Of a stretch of DNA of 64,000 nt, positions 1 through 11,100 are shown one piece after another. The DNA is from Cupriavidus plantarum (GTDB taxonomy: Bacteria; Pseudomonadota; Gammaproteobacteria; Burkholderiales; Burkholderiaceae): NCBI RefSeq assembly GCF_905397285.1, contig NZ_CAJPUX010000001.1, positions 124,001 through 188,000 on the forward strand, in the 5' to 3' direction. The position numbers and the translations under genes are program-made. The notes beneath the pieces were generated by a model. The model saw nothing but the letters and a program-made list of their open reading frames with translations. It made no database searches and was not told the DNA's origin. Numbering within the stretch: the stretch's first letter is position 1; every line of letters starts with the position of its first letter.

Positions 1-1227
1 GTCGTCGTGGTGGGCCACGGTGCCGAGCAGGTTCGCGCGGCGGTCGGCGCCAGCGACGTCCAGTTTGCCGAACAGGCCCAGCAGCTGGGCACGGGCCACG
101 CGGTCATGCAGGCACTGCCGCTGATCGACGACGGCCAGCCGACGCTGGTGTTGTACGGCGACGTGCCGCTGACGAGCGCCGCCACGCTCAAGGCGCTGCT
201 GGACGCGGCGGGCAGCGAACGCCTGGGCGTGCTGACCGTCGAGATGTCCGATCCTACCGGATACGGCCGCATCGTACGGAACGCGGCGGGCAGCATCACC
301 CGCATCGTCGAGCAGAAGGACGCGAGCGACGACGAACGCGCGATCCGCGAAATCAATACCGGCATCATCGTCTGCCCCACGGCGCGTCTGCGCTCGTGGC
401 TCTCGACGCTGCGCAACGATAACGCGCAGGGTGAGTACTACCTCACCGATACCATCGAACGCGCGGTGCAGGACGGCGTGGAAGTCGTGTCGGCACAGCC
501 TGCCGCGCTGTGGGAGACGCTGGGCGTCAACAGCAAGGTCCAGCTTGCCGAGATCGAACGCATCCACCAGCGCAATATCGCGCAGCAACTGCTGGAGAGC
601 GGCGTGACGCTGCTCGACCCCGCGCGCATCGACGTGCGTGGCCAGCTGACCTGCGGCCGCGATGTGACGATCGACGTCGGCTGCGTGTTCGAAGGCATCG
701 TGCATCTGGAAGACGGTGTTCATGTCGGCGCGCATTGCGTGATTCGTCATGCGAAGATCGGCAAGGGTTCGCGTCTGCAACCTTTCTGCCATATCGACGA
801 AGCAACAATCGGGCCGGACGGACGCATTGGGCCGTACGCGCGCCTGCGCCCGGGCACCGAGCTCGGTGAAGACGTGCACATCGGCAACTTCGTCGAGGTC
901 AAGAACAGCCAGATCAGCCACCACAGCAAGGCCAATCACCTGGCTTACGTGGGGGACTCGACGGTGGGGCAGCGCGTCAATATCGGCGCGGGTACCATCA
1001 CTTGCAATTACGACGGCGCGAACAAGCTGCGCACGGTGATCGAGGACGATGTGTTCATCGGCTCGGACACCCAACTCGTGGCGCCGGTGACCGTGCGGCG
1101 TGGCGCGACGATTGGCGCGGGAACGACGCTGACCAAGGAAGCGCCGGAAGGCAAGCTGACGCTGTCGCGCGCCAAGCAGATGACGCTGGACGGGTGGACG
1201 CGTCCGGTCAAGCCGGCAAAGAAGTAA
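1..1227 (+). CDS. glmU: Bifunctional UDP-GlcNAc pyrophosphorylase / GlcN-1-P acetyltransferase GlmU (5' end outside window)
   Basis: GlmU makes UDP-N-acetylglucosamine for peptidoglycan and LPS in two steps: acetylation of glucosamine-1-phosphate, then uridylylation. The window begins inside the gene; about 409 of the usual ~455 residues are visible. The visible N-terminal part keeps the pyrophosphorylase metal motif GDVPL, EQKDA and NTGII. From about visible residue 215 the sequence becomes hexapeptide repeats of a left-handed beta-helix, with RLRPG, the KNS motif, and [13 protein letters not shown] for acetyl-CoA and substrate binding. The stop is TAA, and glmS follows after 26 bp, the common glmU-glmS arrangement, so the two are probably co-transcribed. 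Identity is certain; only the true start is missing. Confidence 0.97.
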   Translation, partial: VVVVGHGAEQVRAAVGASDVQFAEQAQQLGTGHAVMQALPLIDDGQPTLVLYGDVPLTSAATLKALLDAAGSERLGVLTVEMSDPTGYGRIVRNAAGSITRIVEQKDASDDERAIREINTGIIVCPTARLRSWLSTLRNDNAQGEYYLTDTIERAVQDGVEVVSAQPAALWETLGVNSKVQLAEIERIHQRNIAQQLLESGVTLLDPARIDVRGQLTCGRDVTIDVGCVFEGIVHLEDGVHVGAHCVIRHAKIGKGSRLQPFCHIDEATIGPDGRIGPYARLRPGTELGEDVHIGNFVEVKNSQISHHSKANHLAYVGDSTVGQRVNIGAGTITCNYDGANKLRTVIEDDVFIGSDTQLVAPVTVRRGATIGAGTTLTKEAPEGKLTLSRAKQMTLDGWTRPVKPAKK

Positions 1228-1253
1228 CGCAAGCAAATTACGGGGGTTCAAAA

Positions 1254-3092
<1,839 letters not shown>

Positions 3093-3115
3093 GGCGGGTT
3101 AGTGTTGCTGCACGC

Positions 3116-3167
3116 TGTTGTCATCTACAAACAGATTTGCATAATGCCCAGCGGAAGATTCGCATAA
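3116..3167 (+). repeat. Candidate transposon end with two 12-bp direct repeats after glmS
   Basis: The sequence TGTTG starts 24 bp after the glmS stop, the distance at which Tn7-type elements insert. Within the next 50 bp lie two near-identical direct repeats, AGATTTGCATAA at 3133-3144 and AGATTCGCATAA at 3156-3167, spaced 23 bp apart. That looks like an array of transposase-binding sites. CACGC (3111-3115) would be the 5-bp target duplication. I found no matching inverted end followed by CACGC on the far side, and no tnsABCDE genes are present, so this is a hypothesis about an old boundary, not an identified element. Confidence 0.3.
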
Positions 3168-3251
3168 CAAGCACAAGAAACTCCTTACGAACCGCAGCCA
3201 GACGCCATTTATCTAACTGTTCCCGCCGAGTTGGCATATAGCAAAAAGCGA

Positions 3252-3283
3252 GGGTCGACCTACATAGGTCGGCCCATTTTTTT
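3252..3283 (+). terminator. Rho-independent terminator in the glmS-Zorya gap
   Basis: GGGTCGACCTA at 3252-3262 pairs with TAGGTCGGCCC at 3265-3275 (one G-T wobble), followed by seven T residues. It would end transcription arriving from glmUS and insulate the Zorya operon. Confidence 0.8.
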
Positions 3284-3453
3284 GTCTATGAGTGACTGAT
3301 ATGCATCATTTTGCCGCGCTCTGTCGGGAGTCTGGCCACACTATGGCGGAACAGTTTTGAATAACGCCAACCCGGCGATCGTGTGGTGCCCATCTTGACG
3401 TTGCGAGAGTCTTGCCGCGCTGGCCCATCTGTTCTGGCTACCCCGTTCGGGGG

Positions 3454-3481
3454 TTGGACTTCTTGAAGGGTGGAATATATG
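3454..3481 (+). promoter_or_regulatory. Possible sigma70 promoter of the Zorya operon
   Basis: TTGGAC (3454-3459) and TATATG (3476-3481) are separated by 16 bp, upstream of the RHH gene start at 3492. The match is moderate and the implied leader would be very short. The rest of the 3284-3491 gap shows nothing else convincing. Confidence 0.3.
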
Positions 3482-3491
3482 GTGGTTCGCT

Positions 3492-3719
3492 ATGCAAACG
3501 TTAATGCCGTCCATGGACGCAGAAAAGACTGTGGCCCTGAGCTTTCGGGTCACTCCCGCGATGAAGCGGAAGCTCGAGACGGCCGCTGCGCGGGAGCGCA
3601 GGAGCCTGACAAATATGTTTGAAGTCTTGGTGGACGACTATTGCCGGACGCACGGCATTAGCGACGATGAGGTTGGTAGCCAGAGAAAGGCTGTTTCCAC
3701 GGGGAAAAAGAAGGCATGA
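3492..3719 (+). CDS. Small ribbon-helix-helix (Arc/MetJ-type) protein at the head of the Zorya operon
   Basis: This 75-residue protein has the pattern of a ribbon-helix-helix DNA-binding protein. A short strand (VALSFRVT, about residues 14-21) is followed by helix PAMKRKLETAAARERRS and a second helix LTNMFEVLVDDYCRTHG. The tail is Lys-rich. Its stop overlaps the zorA start (ATGA at 3716-3719), so it is translationally coupled to zorA. The natural inference is an autoregulator of the defence operon. Such proteins are also antitoxins, but no small toxin gene is adjacent. ATG codons at 3504 and 3513 are alternative starts in the same frame; none has a clear ribosome binding site. Confidence 0.7.
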   Translation: MQTLMPSMDAEKTVALSFRVTPAMKRKLETAAARERRSLTNMFEVLVDDYCRTHGISDDEVGSQRKAVSTGKKKA

Positions 3720-5719
3720 ATGCAATAACGAAGCTGCTGGCGGTAATCCATCCATCGCTTGCCAGCCTCCACGGTGTACCGCTATATGTGTTCCTTATTG
3801 TCGCGCTGCTGACAGTAGCCTTCCTGGTTGGCTATGCATTCAAGGGAACTCAAGTTTGGTGGCAAATTTGGTCGGCCCTTCGGGCAATTCGCTCGCTCCG
3901 CAAGGACCACGGCGCTCCCGACCCTGCCCAGGTTGGTCGCGCGTTCAGCTGGGAGCCACTCAAGCATCTCTGGACGGAGTACGCCGACACACTGCATGAG
4001 CTGCGTATAGCAGGCTCTGGCGGCGCAGCGTTGACTGAAGTCCGTGCGACCGTGCCCGCCGAGTCGATGTTTACTCGCGACGTGCTGGTTGATGGGCGCC
4101 TGTTCGACGACTTCACGCGGCATCTTCCCGGTGTGCTGACCGGGTTGGGCATCATTGGTACCTTCGCGGGACTTTTGGATGGCCTTCAACAGTTCAAGCC
4201 GACCCCCATTGAGGATGCAGTAAACGGTCTGGGTCCATTGCTGCTTGGTGTTCAGCACGCCTTCGTCGCTTCGGGGACGGCGATTGCTTGCGCAATGCTG
4301 GTAGTCTTCATCAGTCGTCTCGTATTGGCCTTTTTATATCGGCTGGTTGAGCACCTCACTCATACCATCGACAGCCTCTACTCGACTGGCGCAGGCGAGG
4401 AGTATCTGGCTCGATTGGTCAAGTCGTCGGAGCAAAACGCTACCAGCACCGCTCAATTGAAGGACGCTCTTGTGGAGGACCTCCACAAGATGATGACCAA
4501 CCTGGTTGACCGTCAGATTGCGGCCCAGGAAGCGTCAACCTTGGCACTCGGTAAGCATATTGGCGAGTCTATCTCCTCGGCAATTGCGGAACCGATGAAG
4601 CGCGTTGGCGAGGCAATGGAAGTCACGGCACGTGGTAATGGCGAGCAGGTCAATTCAATGCTTGAAACACTGCTCACCGGCTTCATGGCCAAGCTGGAAG
4701 ACACCTTCGGTGGGCAAATGCGCAGCATCAACGAACAGATGCAGCGCTCAATGGACTCGATGTCTGCTGTTCAGTCGTCGCTTCAGGGACTCCTTGCAGA
4801 CATCAAACAGACCAACGAGCAGGCCGCCAATCAGATGAGCGGCACGCTTGAGGACGCCATGAAGAAGGCTGCGGACAACCAGCAGCTTCTTACGGACCAA
4901 ATGCGCGAGTTCGTCCAGGACTTCCGACGACTGGTGACTGAGGAGCAGAATAAGTCCACGCAGGCCATGGACGAGGCGGTGATGAAGGTCCTCAGCGAAG
5001 TGGCTGTCGCCATGGAGAGCCTAGAGGGCACGCGCAAAGCCGCAGCTGCAGAGGAGACCGGAAGGAATGACCGGCTCGCTACCCAGACCAATCAGTTGGT
5101 CGGCGGCTTGACTACACAGGTTGAGACTCTGCTGGGCGCGGTTTCGGAGCAGGTCACGAAGACTCAACAGAATGTCGACGCACTTGGAATGGTGTCGCTT
5201 CGCGCAATCGATGGCATGAATCAAGGCGCATTGACCATGGGCTCCGCAGCTCAGCGCTTCGAGACCGCCGGTGGCGCGGTTTCGGCTGTGTTCGAGCGTT
5301 CGACCAAAGTCGCCGACACGCTGTCGTCGGCCGCTGCTTCGTTGCAGGTGGCATCGACTGCGGTGCAACGTGGGTTCGAGCAGTACGATTCGACCAGGAA
5401 GACCGTCGACACTCAGGTAGCTGCCCTGATGGGGCTCATAGAGACGGTCAAGAGGGAGGCTGGTGTGTCCCAAGAGCTTGTTTCCAGCATCAAGGCGAGT
5501 GCCGAAGCGATGCGGAAGTCAGAGCAAGAGGCTCGCCTGCACCTGGACCAAGTCAACGCGGCGTTGGTGAAGGCGTTCGCCGATTTTGGTAATTCCCTGG
5601 TCAGCCAAGTGAAGTCCACAATAGCTGAGACCGACCGCCATCTCGCACAGGGCACCGGGCATCTGAATGGGGTTGTGCAGGAACTAGCGAATGCTGTTCA
5701 GCGCATGAAGAGGGCCTGA
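3716..5719 (+). CDS. zorA: Zorya anti-phage system protein ZorA (MotA/ExbB-like motor subunit with long tail)
   Basis: ZorA is the inner-membrane channel subunit of Zorya. With ZorB it forms a proton-driven, MotAB-like complex thought to sense phage infection at the envelope. The 667-residue protein has a membrane segment at about 22-42. A MotA-like pair follows at about 137-157 (LPGVLTGLGIIGTFAGLL) and 172-207 (GPLLLGVQHAFVASGT, then a long hydrophobic helix). From about 210 to the end it is charged and Ala/Gln/Glu-rich without Pro runs, as expected for the long cytoplasmic helical tail of ZorA. It overlaps the RHH gene by 4 bp and ends 1 bp before zorB. Identity rests on fold pattern plus the zorBCD neighbours. 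Confidence 0.87.
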   Translation: MNAITKLLAVIHPSLASLHGVPLYVFLIVALLTVAFLVGYAFKGTQVWWQIWSALRAIRSLRKDHGAPDPAQVGRAFSWEPLKHLWTEYADTLHELRIAGSGGAALTEVRATVPAESMFTRDVLVDGRLFDDFTRHLPGVLTGLGIIGTFAGLLDGLQQFKPTPIEDAVNGLGPLLLGVQHAFVASGTAIACAMLVVFISRLVLAFLYRLVEHLTHTIDSLYSTGAGEEYLARLVKSSEQNATSTAQLKDALVEDLHKMMTNLVDRQIAAQEASTLALGKHIGESISSAIAEPMKRVGEAMEVTARGNGEQVNSMLETLLTGFMAKLEDTFGGQMRSINEQMQRSMDSMSAVQSSLQGLLADIKQTNEQAANQMSGTLEDAMKKAADNQQLLTDQMREFVQDFRRLVTEEQNKSTQAMDEAVMKVLSEVAVAMESLEGTRKAAAAEETGRNDRLATQTNQLVGGLTTQVETLLGAVSEQVTKTQQNVDALGMVSLRAIDGMNQGALTMGSAAQRFETAGGAVSAVFERSTKVADTLSSAAASLQVASTAVQRGFEQYDSTRKTVDTQVAALMGLIETVKREAGVSQELVSSIKASAEAMRKSEQEARLHLDQVNAALVKAFADFGNSLVSQVKSTIAETDRHLAQGTGHLNGVVQELANAVQRMKRA

Positions 5720-5720
5720 C

Positions 5721-6425
5721 ATGTTCGCACGAATCTTCCTCAAGCGAGGAAGCAAACATGAAGGGGAGAGTCCATTCTGGATTTCTTTCTCGGACCTGAT
5801 GTCCGCGCTGATGGTGCTTTTCCTCGTGGTGATGGCTGTGACGCTGGTTGCAGTAACACAAAGCATTGACGCAGCGACACGTGCGACCATCGAGCGAGCT
5901 GCGGCTATCAACAAAGTCATGGCAATGATTGCTAATGACCCGAAGAGCCGTGGCGTGGGCGTTGACCAACAGAACTACCGTATCGACCTAGGCAAAGAGG
6001 TTCGCTTTGATAGCGGCAGCTACACCATAAGCGTTCCAGCCGGGCAGTTCTTGCGTAGCTACATTCCAGTCTTGCTGAAGGCGAAAGACACCCCCGAGGG
6101 CAAACGCTGGATGCGAAGCGTCGTGGTTGAGGGCTTCACGGACGAGGATGGGACATACCTCTATAACCTGCAGTTGAGCCTAGACCGAAGTCGCAGCGTG
6201 GTCTGTGCTCTGTTTCAGAGTACTTCATCTGGTGACGCTCTGACCTCGGAGCAGCTCAGAAAGGCCCAGGAGCTGTTCCTGGTTGGAGGCTACTCTTTCA
6301 ACTCCATTAAGAAGGACAAAGCAGCGAGCCGGCGGGTTGAGTTCAAGGTGGATTTTTGGGGGCTGGATGAAAGGCAGCCAGAGGCCAGTGACGTGCTCAA
6401 AGGCAAGGAGTTCGGAAAGTGCTAG
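5721..6425 (+). CDS. zorB: Zorya protein ZorB (MotB/OmpA-like stator subunit)
   Basis: ZorB is the second motor subunit of Zorya, anchored to peptidoglycan. After a short N-terminus (SPFWISFSDLMSALM), Asp25 precedes a single transmembrane helix at about 26-47, matching the proton-carrying Asp of MotB-type stators. The periplasmic part (about 90-220) is OmpA-like: VRFDSGSYTI, then VVVEGFTDEDGTYLYN and LSLDRSRSVV, the peptidoglycan-binding signature. The 234-residue length fits. The gene follows zorA by 1 bp and overlaps zorC by 7 bp, so the operon is tightly coupled. Confidence 0.92.
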   Translation: MFARIFLKRGSKHEGESPFWISFSDLMSALMVLFLVVMAVTLVAVTQSIDAATRATIERAAAINKVMAMIANDPKSRGVGVDQQNYRIDLGKEVRFDSGSYTISVPAGQFLRSYIPVLLKAKDTPEGKRWMRSVVVEGFTDEDGTYLYNLQLSLDRSRSVVCALFQSTSSGDALTSEQLRKAQELFLVGGYSFNSIKKDKAASRRVEFKVDFWGLDERQPEASDVLKGKEFGKC

Positions 6426-8149
6426 CTGCTGCCGCGCTGCACCAGCTCAATCGGGACCTCATCGCCGCCATCGAGTCGATGGGGTTGCTTTCCGGTGAGT
6501 TTGGCAAACCTGAGCTCGTTGAGAAGCCAACCCGGGAAGCAGAACGCATCTTCCAAGGTTTTGCAGCAGCGAAGCCCAGGAAAGAAGACGCATACGCTGC
6601 TGCGCTGAGCTTTCTCAGAGGGAAGGAGCTCGACTCATGGCAACGAGACTTGGTGGCCTCTGCCATTGGCGAGCCTATCCGCGAGCAGGATGGCGCGATG
6701 GTGCTAGGGGGCAGGCGGTTCCCGGCGCTTTTGGGCTTGTACGAATCCGAGGCTAAGCGTGGAGACCTTTGGCGACTTACTTGGCACGGACTGCTGTACT
6801 CATACTTTAATTTCGACCCGAATCTTGCGAAAGATGATACGACTCGGTCCGGCTGGGAGGCCCTTCGGTCATTCCTCGAGAGGACTTGGCCCCTGATTGA
6901 CAAACAGGCTGGGAAGAACCAGGTTCCGGATTGGGTCAACGTCCTTCGCAAGGAATCAGAGGTACTCTCAGCGAAGCCCGTCGACAAGTATTCGAACTTA
7001 TATCTTCGAGGCGAAACCGGGCCCACCGACCAACTCGCTGAGGATTTGGGTATTCCGCCGTCGAGCTGGTTCTGGCACGCCCTGGTCCTTGGAGTGGTGC
7101 GGCGCGCGACTGCGGAGAGCGATGCGGAGTTCAGAAGACTCATTCCCCAACTACTCAAGCTAATCCAAGGAAAGCCTGGCTTCCGCGATGAGGCGTTGGA
7201 AGTCCTTCTCATTCGGTACCACGCCTGCAAGGGTGCCCCGCAAGACGAACGGCTACGGGACTACGTGTGTCAGCCCACGGTGTGGAAGAATCCGAAGCTG
7301 AAAGCAGCAGGGATAGCCACAGCCTGGAACAGAGTCCCTGACCCGGTATGGAAGATGGTGCTCAGTTGGGTAAATGAGCGAAATCTGAAGGACTTCTTCG
7401 ACATATTGGCTGCCAGAAACAACGCGGACGAAGGTCGACTTGCTTTCTGGTCAAAGTATCTCAAGCAAATCGCTTGGACGAGGTTGGTGTTTGGTGCCGA
7501 CACGATGGCACTCAAGCGCAGCAACCCCGGAATTCGGGACCTGATTGCTCGAGAGGAGGGCGCATATGCGCAGCTAACGAGCAAACCTGAGGTGGATGCC
7601 TTCATGATGCAGATTGGCTCCTATCTCATCATCGAGTTCAGCAAAAAGCCGAATGCATGCTACGTCTACCAGGCCGACCAGCTTCCGTTCGAGCCCTATG
7701 ACCGGCACTACGAGGGAGGTACAGCTGACTTGGCCGCCGGCTACCGCCAAAACGTAGATTGCGCTCTTAGAATCGTGCATCGAGAAGGGTGGGGTGAAAG
7801 AGCAGAGGTCGAACTTCGTCAATTGGGAATTCGGCCCGACCGCGCGGAGGCGCAAAGAGTCTCGACTGCTGGCGCTGCTACTACTTCGGCGGCTGGGAGT
7901 CGAACTACGAGTTCCGGAGCAGTATCAGGACGTGCGGTGGCCACGTCCACAGGCCCGGACATGGCAGCGCTGCGGACATTGGTAGCTCGCTTCCGTGGCG
8001 CATCGATAGATGACAGGCGGAACAACGCAAGCGGCGGCAGGCTTTGGGTTGAGGACCCGCTGCAGAGGACGACACTCGGCTCGGAGCTAAAGGCGCTGGG
8101 CTTCAGGTGGGCAAACAACAGGCAGGCTTGGTACCTCCCGGAGAACTGA
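6419..8149 (+). CDS. zorC: Zorya type I protein ZorC (EH-signature family)
   Basis: ZorC is one of the two cytosolic effectors specific to type I Zorya and is reported to act with ZorD on phage DNA. The 576-residue protein is mostly helical and has no membrane segment. It ends in a compact C-terminal module with GFRWANNRQAWYLPE. I assign it mainly by position between zorB and a ZorD-type helicase, plus size; I could not map the family's E and H signature residues by eye. The start is GTG at 6419, inside the zorB stop region, with AAGGAG eight bases upstream. A Ser/Thr/Ala-rich linker lies near residues 480-515. The stop overlaps zorD in TGATG. Confidence 0.8.
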   Translation: MLAAAALHQLNRDLIAAIESMGLLSGEFGKPELVEKPTREAERIFQGFAAAKPRKEDAYAAALSFLRGKELDSWQRDLVASAIGEPIREQDGAMVLGGRRFPALLGLYESEAKRGDLWRLTWHGLLYSYFNFDPNLAKDDTTRSGWEALRSFLERTWPLIDKQAGKNQVPDWVNVLRKESEVLSAKPVDKYSNLYLRGETGPTDQLAEDLGIPPSSWFWHALVLGVVRRATAESDAEFRRLIPQLLKLIQGKPGFRDEALEVLLIRYHACKGAPQDERLRDYVCQPTVWKNPKLKAAGIATAWNRVPDPVWKMVLSWVNERNLKDFFDILAARNNADEGRLAFWSKYLKQIAWTRLVFGADTMALKRSNPGIRDLIAREEGAYAQLTSKPEVDAFMMQIGSYLIIEFSKKPNACYVYQADQLPFEPYDRHYEGGTADLAAGYRQNVDCALRIVHREGWGERAEVELRQLGIRPDRAEAQRVSTAGAATTSAAGSRTTSSGAVSGRAVATSTGPDMAALRTLVARFRGASIDDRRNNASGGRLWVEDPLQRTTLGSELKALGFRWANNRQAWYLPEN

Positions 8150-11100
8150 TGGGGCTGTTCGACTTCTTTAAGCGGGCGGCCGCAGCCAAGGCCGATAAAC
8201 CGACTTTGATGACCTCCTGGAAACTGGAGGGGGTGCGTATTGAGTTCGCGCGGGAATTGGCGGAGTCTACGGCCGACGGATTACTCGATGCCATACATGA
8301 AGCCGGTCCGGATGACTCCGTCTTGGGGGCATATCTGGCCCAGCTTGCAGCAGAAAACCGTTGTCGATTAGACCGTAAGGGAGCCCTAATTCCATGGGGT
8401 GACCTCTATGACTTGCAGGGTTCTGCGGAACACGTCGGCGCACTTAAGCTACTAGGCCTTCCTCCGCAAGGGCCATTGCGTCCTGTGCTTGACAGCTCGG
8501 GAACGCTGTCCGGTCAAGACTTCGAGCTTACGGTGACAGGATGGACCGATGGCGCCAAGCAAGTTCACCTGGAACGCTTGGATGGTGCGGTGGCGACAGT
8601 GCATGGCGAGTCGCAGATGCTGTCGGCCGCTGCATGGGCTACGGCAGCAGAGGTATCCGCATTTCGCAACCGAGATGATAGCGAGAGGACGCAACACGCC
8701 CAGGAGCTAGCCTGGGGCCGAATTCGCCGAATTGCTGACCGGGCTGGAGCCCTCTATGCGAGCCCCTACCTCGAGACGACCCTTGTTCTGACTCCCGACA
8801 CGCTGCGGCTCCCTCTTTCAAAGCACGACACACCATTCGGGCGAGTACTGACCGTTTCTCCAACTTTTGAGGGAGCTCCCGACGGTTGGTTGACTGCTTT
8901 CGACGGGTTCAACTCGGTTCAGCCCCATTACGACCTCACGCGGGGCTCGGGGCGCATACGAGTTGTCATCTCCGAGCCAGTTCGGAAAGTGCTCAACGTT
9001 ATCAAACGTGAGATGCCTAACCGCCGCGTAGCCGGGGCGAAGGCTGAGAAGTTTGTCCACAATCCGTTCGCATTCCTTGGTGACGCAGCACACGAAGTAC
9101 TAAAGACGGATGAGTTCGAGGCAGACCGTGCGGAGGCCGGCGCGGTGGCGGCAGTATTCAACATTGTCGCTAGGACCGAGAACGGACGACTAAATGCGGT
9201 CGAACTCGTGGTCACGGAGCATTTCGGGGACGGTTCGGCTAGAACTGATTGCAAAGCCTGCAAGACTGTTGACGAACTGGATGCGTTCCTCCTGACGCTC
9301 AAGGAAGCGCTGGAGCAAGACCGGGAACGGTTTCCCTGGGACGAGTACGACCTGACCCTCGATGCAGAATCGACCGTGCAGCTTGAGCAGGGACTTCAGT
9401 TGGCCCACCTCTGGCGTACACAGCCAGCCGAGCGAATCAGCTTCGACGACGTCTATGAGCTAGACGGCTATAGTGGACGTGTCGAGGGGATTGGCGCAGC
9501 CAAGCCCATCTACGTTCCCGTTTTCCAGAAGGAGAAGAAGGAAGAGGGGGATAGCGGTTGGCTGCCATCGGACCTGACGCCGATGGTCAAGGTGACCCTG
9601 CAAGGGCACGAAGGCCAGGTGCTGGTGCCTCTCACGAAGGAGTGGGTGCGGGACTTCGACAAGCAGGTGCAGGAGGCCGAGGAAAAGGGGCTTCCAGACG
9701 TCAAAAATTCCAGTTTGCCGACTTCGATTGCCACCGCACAAGCGCGGACGCTCGCTGATAGTTTCAAGAGTATGGTCGAAGCCCAAGAGAGAGTTGAAGA
9801 AGAGAATACCTCTCAGGCGAAAAAGGAAAAGAAGGCCCGTCAAACGCTCTTGGTCAAGACCAATTTCCATGACGTTGACTATTTCGAGGAGCGCAGGACA
9901 TCGCTGGCGCTGCCGGACGACTGGCAAGCCCAGTTGCCCAAGTGTCTGCGACCTGGCATTGAGCTCAAGAGGCACCAGCACTACGGTGTGGCTTGGTTTC
10001 AGCACCTGGTTTCGAAGGCTCCCGCCGAGTGCCGTGGTGCCTTGTTGGCGGACGACATGGGGTTGGGGAAGACACTGCAACTGCTGTCGGTACTCGCTTG
10101 GTACTATGAGGGCAACCGCAATGCCGCTCCCTCGGTCATCTTCGCACCCAAGAGCCTTCTCGAAAACTGGGCCAACGAATCCAAGAAGTTTTTCAATGAC
10201 TCCTTTCCGGAAGTCTTGGTTCTTTACGGCGATGAACTGAAGGAACGTAAGCAACCGCCTAGCCTCATTGACAGCCAGCTCCGGGACAAGGGCATTGAGG
10301 ACCTGCTGAAGCCAAGCTGGGTCGGAACGGCGAAGGTTATTATCACCACGTACGAGGTACTGACCTCATACGAGTTCTCGCTGGCCAAGCAGCCTTTTGC
10401 ATTTCTCATTTGCGATGAGGCTCAGCGCATCAAAACCCCAGGGACGTTAGTCACGCTCGCAGCGAAAAAGCTGAAGGCCGATTTCCGCATCGCGTGTACG
10501 GGTACACCGGTGGAGAATTCGCTGGCCGACCTTTGGTGTCTATTTGACTTGGTCCAGCCGGGCTTGTTGGGTGCCCTGGAGGACTTTGGCAAGACCTATC
10601 GGCGCCCGATTGAATGTGAGACCGATGAACAGAAGGACACACTCAAGCGTCTCCAGACTGCCATCGCACCCCAGACATTGCGTCGCACGAAGGCTGATAT
10701 TGCGGCTGACCTGCCGTTGAAGTACTTCGCGATGAAGAAGGCCGCGCAGACCAAGCTGGAGTTTAAGCCTGCGCTTGACACTGAAGAACGTCTGGAAATT
10801 GCTCTCACAGAGCACCAGCGCATCCTCTACAAAGGTGGCTTGAAGAAACTTCAGGACGCCGCCAAGGAGGCAAATGGGCGAAAGCGCGCACAGTTGTCGT
10901 TTGGTGCGTTACATCTCATGAAGGCGGTTTGCGCCGAGCCGTACTGTCTGCCGGGCACGAAATTCCTCGTCGATAGGTCTGGACGAGAAGTGCATCTTGC
11001 CAACTCGCCAAAATTGGATTGGCTTCTTGAGCATCTCGCTGAGGTCAAAGCGGCAGGTGAAAAAGCCATTGTGTTCACGGAGCTTCGCGAGGCTCAGGCA

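Noticed and set aside
3251..3283. Part of an attachment-site duplication
   Set aside because: It is a simple terminator; no second copy of the sequence was seen at the island's right edge.
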